Below are positions 6,312 through 8,827 of a DNA stretch of 8,827 nt, piece by piece; within the stretch, counting starts at the first letter, position 1, and every line of letters starts with the position of its first letter. The stretch covers positions 1 through 8,827 of the forward strand of contig RFJX01000201.1 of assembly GCA_003694425.1 (NCBI GenBank). Reading direction: 5' to 3'. Origin of the DNA: Gammaproteobacteria bacterium. Lineage in GTDB: Bacteria > Pseudomonadota > Gammaproteobacteria > J113. The notes beneath the pieces were generated by a model, which worked only from the letters and a program-made list of their open reading frames with translations, was not told the DNA's origin and did not search any database. The translations under genes and the position numbers were made by a program.

Positions 6312-6384
6312 AGCGCTCTGTCCAGGGAATATAGCGCTTGCAATGGTGTGTCTCATAGGTCATATATGCATACATATGGGTCAT
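6312..6384. promoter_or_regulatory. Divergent SDR/GlxA promoter region with paired 21-bp-spaced repeats
   Basis: In the spacer between the two start codons, AGCGCT occurs at 6312-6317 and 6333-6338, and GGTCAT at 6358-6363 and 6379-6384. Each pair is offset by exactly 21 bp, two helical turns, in direct orientation. The GGTCAT pair extends to 8 of 10 matches. AraC-family regulators often bind such direct repeats, so these are candidate operators for the adjacent GlxA-type regulator. The stretch between the GGTCAT copies is AT-rich (ATATATGCATACATAT) and may include a -10 region. Confidence 0.5.
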
Positions 6385-6398
6385 GAGGCGCCGGAGCC

Positions 6399-7343
6399 AT
6401 GCGACGCATCACATTCGTCATCTACCCCGGGTACTCCGTGATGGCCCTGGCTGTCGCCTCGGCCTTCGAAACGGCCAATACGATCGAAAATCAGGCGAGT
6501 TATGGCCTGCGCTTCGTTTCCGAGTCGGGCGGTGCGGTCCGCACCTCTTCCGGCATCCGGCTCGAAAGTGAACGCTTCGACGAGCAACCTGAGGATACGC
6601 TGGTCGTTGGTGGCGCGACCTTCCCGCAGCCCTCTACCCAGGCCATGATCGAATTCGTGCGCGGTGCGCCACGCAGGTATCGCCGGATCGCCGCCATCTG
6701 CACGGGTGCGTTCGTCCTGGCTGAAGCGGGGCTGCTGGACGGGCGCCGCGCGACCACACACTGGCTGCATGCGCGCGAGCTCCAGCAGCGGTTTCCGCTC
6801 GCCCGGATCGACGAGGACCGGATTTACGTGAACGATGGCCCGATCTGGACCTCGGCCGGAATGACCGCAGGCCTCGATCTCGCGCTCGCGCTGATCGAAA
6901 ACGACCTCGGCGCCGCTGCCGCCAAGTCGGTCGCCCGCAAGCTCGTCCTGTATCACCGGAGAGGCGGCGGGCAATCCCAGTTCTCCACCCTGCTCGAACT
7001 GGCCCCGAAGTCCGATCGCATCCAGGCGGCGCTGGCGCATGCACGGGAGAATCTGCATGCGCAACTGACCGTGCCCCAGCTTGCCGAGAAGGCCCATCTG
7101 AGCCCTCGTCAGTTCAGCCGCGTGTTCCGGGCCGAGACCGGCCAGTCCCCGGCAAAGGCGATCGAAAACCTCCGGGTGGAAGCGGCGCGCACCCTCCTGG
7201 AGCAGTCCCGCCACCCGATCGATATCGTTGCACGCCAGACCGGATTCAGGAACCGGGACCACATGCGTCGCGCCTTCCTACGCGCCTTCGGCCAGCCGCC
7301 ACAGGTGCTGCGGCGCAATGCAAGCAGCGCAGCGACAGAGTGA
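6399..7343 (+). CDS. GlxA-type regulator (DJ-1-like domain plus AraC HTH)
   Basis: A 314-residue transcription factor of the GlxA group. Residues about 3-170 form a DJ-1/PfpI-like domain, with 'AAICTGAFVLAEAGLLDGRR' placing a conserved Cys at 101, followed by 'TTHW'. In this group the domain is thought to sense a ligand rather than catalyse. Residues about 208-306 form the AraC DNA-binding domain with two helix-turn-helix units: 'LTVPQLAEKAHLSPRQFSRV' and 'PIDIVARQTGFRNRDHMRRA'. The length is normal. The ATG at 6399 is preceded closely by GGAG, and the homology (RRITFVIYPGYSVM) begins at residue 2. The divergent SDR gene is the likely target, together with its own promoter. The stand-alone DJ-1 protein at 540-1178 shares the N-terminal fold but not the DNA-binding part. 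Confidence 0.95.
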   Translation: MRRITFVIYPGYSVMALAVASAFETANTIENQASYGLRFVSESGGAVRTSSGIRLESERFDEQPEDTLVVGGATFPQPSTQAMIEFVRGAPRRYRRIAAICTGAFVLAEAGLLDGRRATTHWLHARELQQRFPLARIDEDRIYVNDGPIWTSAGMTAGLDLALALIENDLGAAAAKSVARKLVLYHRRGGGQSQFSTLLELAPKSDRIQAALAHARENLHAQLTVPQLAEKAHLSPRQFSRVFRAETGQSPAKAIENLRVEAARTLLEQSRHPIDIVARQTGFRNRDHMRRAFLRAFGQPPQVLRRNASSAATE

Positions 7344-7348
7344 TCAGC

Positions 7349-7366
7349 TTGGGGACAGATTTATTT
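7349..7366. repeat. TTGGGGACAGATTTATTT, left copy
   Basis: This 18-bp sequence recurs in the same orientation at 7484-7501 with one change. The two copies bracket the RAYT remnant at 7406-7475. They start 5 bp after the GlxA gene stop. Similar GGGGACAGATTT sequences are, from memory, frequent next to RAYT genes in gammaproteobacteria; I could not check this. Confidence 0.6.
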
Positions 7367-7405
7367 ATGAAGCCACCGAAGGTCCGTAAGGAGGGAGCGA
7401 GATTA

Positions 7406-7475
7406 TTACGCTGTCTGACGCTGGCTGGGGCGCCCTCTCCGACGTTGCTCTATCCGGCGGCCGATGATCTGCTCG
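7406..7475 (-). pseudogene. RAYT C-terminal remnant, copy 2
   Basis: Positions 7408-7475 match 8275-8342, the end of the partial RAYT gene, at 64 of 68 positions. On the minus strand the frame still reads EQIIGRRIEQRRRGRP then SQRQTA and a double stop (TAA TAA). The homology breaks sharply after 7475, where the sequence runs into the right-hand GGGGACAGATTT repeat. It is younger than the 3106-3207 copy, judging by its higher identity. Confidence 0.85.
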
Positions 7476-7481
7476 GCCGTG

Positions 7482-7517
7482 AATTGGGGACAGATTTGTT
7501 TGACGTCTATCAATGAG
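7482..7517. repeat. Right repeat copy with FNR-like palindrome
   Basis: Contains TTGGGGACAGATTTGTTT (7484-7501), a direct repeat of 7349-7366. It continues into TTGAC-GTCT-ATCAA at 7500-7513, 9 of 10 to the FNR/ANR consensus TTGAT-N4-ATCAA. The whole 36 bp is echoed at 2071-2106. No gene start lies immediately nearby, because the flanking genes converge here, so a regulatory role at this locus is doubtful. Confidence 0.55.
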
Positions 7518-7546
7518 AACGTTGCCTGTCGATCTGGCAATGTAAC

Positions 7547-7576
7547 GCAAGCAGGTTACGGGAGAGACCTGCGTGC
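7547..7576. terminator. Hairpin directly after the PIN nuclease gene
   Basis: GCAAGCAGGT (7547-7556) pairs with ACCTGCGTGC (7567-7576), a 10-bp stem with one mismatch and a 10-base loop. It starts 2 bp beyond the stop codon of the minus-strand PIN/NYN gene. It lacks a clear T-run, so it may be a transcript-stabilising or REP-like hairpin rather than a true intrinsic terminator. Confidence 0.45.
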
Positions 7577-7578
7577 TG

Positions 7579-8181
7579 TCAGGGCGGATGCGGCAGATTG
7601 TACGAAACGTTATCGTTGGTGATCTTGATATACCGCCTTTGCTCCAGCTCTTTCACCAGGGCCGCCAGTTGCTCGTCCGAAAGCTTGTCGGTGAAAAGCG
7701 AATTGATGGTGTTGGACAGTGTCTTTATCTTGCGTGGCCTGGATTGTCCCCGGCCGGCAAGGTTGCTGACGATCGCTTCAATCTTGTCAGCACAGCATGT
7801 TGCGTTCGACATCCGCAACACCGGGATCTCCGCCAGATCGCTCTCACGTTGCACCCTGATCTTCCTGCTCTTCAGGTGTTTGATGAGAGGATCGAAGCCG
7901 GTATCGCGGGAGATGATGTGGAAATACGCGTCCGGTTCTCCTGCTGCGAGTTCGCCAATGTAATACGCGATATGGAAGTCGAGCGAGTTCTTGCCGGATC
8001 CGGCGATTTTTATGTATCGGGCAGATTCACCAAGCTCCTGCATCGCGGAAGCCAGATCAAAGGGGACCTTGGTCTGATTGCCACCCACGAATACAAGCAC
8101 CCGGAATGGATATTTGTTCAGGACTTCAAGGTTGGCCGGCTGGACGTTCTCGAAATCGATCAGGACATAGTTTGTCGCCAA
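7579..8181 (-). CDS. PIN/NYN-type nuclease with C-terminal winged-helix-like region
   Basis: A 200-residue soluble protein. The N-terminal 115 or so residues have the PIN/NYN-type Rossmann-like nuclease pattern: 'YVLIDFENVQP' (Asp9, Glu11), 'GSGKNSLDFHIAYYIGEL' (Asp68) and 'FHIISRDTGFDPLI' (Asp93, Asp97). These acidic residues would bind Mg or Mn for RNA cleavage. After a basic linker (RGQSRPRKIK), residues about 153-196 look like a small winged-helix domain ('KLSDEQLAALVKELEQRRYI'), probably for nucleic-acid binding. RNase activity is inferred from the fold; the target is unknown. The start is TTG (8181-8179), supported by GGAG 6 nt upstream and by homology starting at ATNYVLIDFENV. No ATG lies upstream in frame nearby. 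It stands alone between two RAYT-derived regions, without an antitoxin-like partner. A defence role is possible but not shown. Confidence 0.85.
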   Translation of the reverse strand: MATNYVLIDFENVQPANLEVLNKYPFRVLVFVGGNQTKVPFDLASAMQELGESARYIKIAGSGKNSLDFHIAYYIGELAAGEPDAYFHIISRDTGFDPLIKHLKSRKIRVQRESDLAEIPVLRMSNATCCADKIEAIVSNLAGRGQSRPRKIKTLSNTINSLFTDKLSDEQLAALVKELEQRRYIKITNDNVSYNLPHPP

Positions 8182-8272
8182 CGGGATCTCCCTGTGTTGT
8201 TATCCTTGCAACCCCACTCACCCAGTACGAACATCCATAGCCGAAGGACTGGATGACGGCCAAAGATGAAAA
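8182..8272. other. Short spacer between RAYT and the PIN nuclease
   Basis: This 91-bp spacer contains the ribosome site of the PIN gene (GGAG on the minus strand at 8191-8188). I see no clear promoter, no REP palindrome and no GGGGACAGATTT repeat here. The PIN gene could be read through from the RAYT gene, which lies upstream on the same strand. Confidence 0.4.
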
Positions 8273-8827
8273 TCACGCTGTCTGGCGCCGGCTGGGGCGT
8301 CCTCTCCGTCGTTGCTCTATCCGGCGGCCGATGATCTGCTCGACCTCCTCCACGAAACGGCCGTTCCCTGTCAGATGGCCTCGCTGCACGGCTTCGACGA
8401 TCAGCTTCCGTTCCTGCTCCGGAACGCCTGCGCTGACGAAGGCCCGATACTTCGCTGTCCTGTCTCGCGCGGAACTGCCAAGTTCTTCATAGGCCGGTGG
8501 GGTATCGAGCCATTCCGGCATTTCACGAAGACCTGCATGGCAAGCATAGCTTGACCAGGGATAGTCTGCAGGCGATGCCACCATCCTCGCCCGGACCGGA
8601 TTGAGTTCAATGTAGCGCAGGCAGGAGAGAAGATAGGTATCAGACTGGACCGGGCTCGACCTGTAACGCCCCTCCCAGAGGGTTCCGCTGCGGGGCTCCT
8701 GACGATTGACGAAGCGTGTCTGACGCCCCGCAAGGCGTTTCATGAGGGCACCGAGCCCGGCTGCCGTCTCCGGCTCCAGCAGCAGATGGACATGATTGGT
8801 CATGAGGCAATATCCGTAGACCCGGAC
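8273..8827 (-). CDS. REP-associated tyrosine transposase (RAYT), 5' end beyond window
   Basis: An IS200-like Y1 transposase domain of the RAYT group, which acts on single-stranded DNA and is linked to dispersal of REP palindromes. The visible part opens 'VRVYGYCLMTNHVHLLLEP', holding the HUH metal-binding motif (His-Val-His). It continues with 'GTLWEGRYRSSPV', 'YLLSCLRYIELNPVRA' (the first Tyr, 53 residues after the first His, is the likely nucleophile) and 'DYPWSSYACHAG'. It ends in the basic tail 'EQIIGRRIEQRRRGRPSRR'. The coding frame stays open to the window edge past the internal ATG at 8803, and the family normally has about 40-60 more residues before the HUH motif, so the true start lies outside. 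All visible motifs are intact. It appears to be the source type for the remnants at 3106-3207 and 7406-7475. Confidence 0.93.
   Translation of the reverse strand, partial: VRVYGYCLMTNHVHLLLEPETAAGLGALMKRLAGRQTRFVNRQEPRSGTLWEGRYRSSPVQSDTYLLSCLRYIELNPVRARMVASPADYPWSSYACHAGLREMPEWLDTPPAYEELGSSARDRTAKYRAFVSAGVPEQERKLIVEAVQRGHLTGNGRFVEEVEQIIGRRIEQRRRGRPSRRQTA

Noticed and set aside
6381..7262. 293-residue minus-strand open frame
   Set aside because: Antisense shadow of the GlxA-type regulator, caused by high GC content.
7573..8256. 227-residue plus-strand open frame
   Set aside because: Antisense of the PIN/NYN gene, whose conserved acidic motifs decide the coding strand.
1..8827. CRISPR array, tRNA or rRNA gene, or complete known defence system
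   Set aside because: No regularly spaced repeats, cloverleaf-like segment, rRNA motif or multi-gene defence signature was seen on either strand.

Overview
This 8.8 kb window is GC-rich, gene-dense bacterial DNA. The encapsulated-ferritin-type protein, the REP-associated tyrosine transposase (RAYT), the GAF-GGDEF protein and the codon use suggest a proteobacterium, most likely a gammaproteobacterium. That placement is inference; no rRNA or marker gene is present.

Layout. Positions 1-419 (+) hold the 3' end of a tetratricopeptide-repeat (TPR) gene. A minus-strand group follows, read from high to low coordinates: a YnfA/UPF0060 membrane protein (2063-1731), a possible 33-residue ORF overlapping its stop (1734-1633), a short encapsulated-ferritin-like protein (1583-1296) and a DJ-1/PfpI isonitrile-hydratase-type protein (1178-540). 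A plus-strand multi-pass membrane protein of unknown function (2311-3042) comes next. Then there is a mosaic scar: an antisense remnant of a RAYT C-terminus (3106-3207) joined directly to a second, diverged copy of the TPR gene tail (about 3206-3316). A minus-strand series runs from SDR oxidoreductase (6282-5488) to GAF-GGDEF diguanylate cyclase (5214-4186) to a glutathione S-transferase-like protein (4109-3363). A GlxA-type regulator (DJ-1-like domain plus AraC helix-turn-helix) is transcribed divergently from the SDR at 6399-7343. The right end holds repeats and a second RAYT remnant (7349-7513), a PIN/NYN-type nuclease with a TTG start (8181-7579) and a RAYT gene that runs off the window (8273-8827).

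How the parts fit. The SDR and GlxA genes form a divergent enzyme/regulator pair, and their shared spacer carries two hexamer pairs, each repeated at a 21-bp interval as AraC-type dimers often require. The ferritin, YnfA and DJ-1 genes look like a small stress or metal-handling cluster, but co-function is inference.

The strongest unexplained structure is repeat-based. RAYT C-terminal fragments occur at 3106-3207 and 7406-7475, both matching the partial RAYT at the right edge. A 36-bp sequence next to the second fragment recurs, diverged, in front of ynfA. The TPR tail is duplicated on either side of a 2.8-kb gene block. Together these suggest repeated recombination or transposition around RAYT-derived DNA. 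I see no rRNA, tRNA, CRISPR array or complete new defence system.
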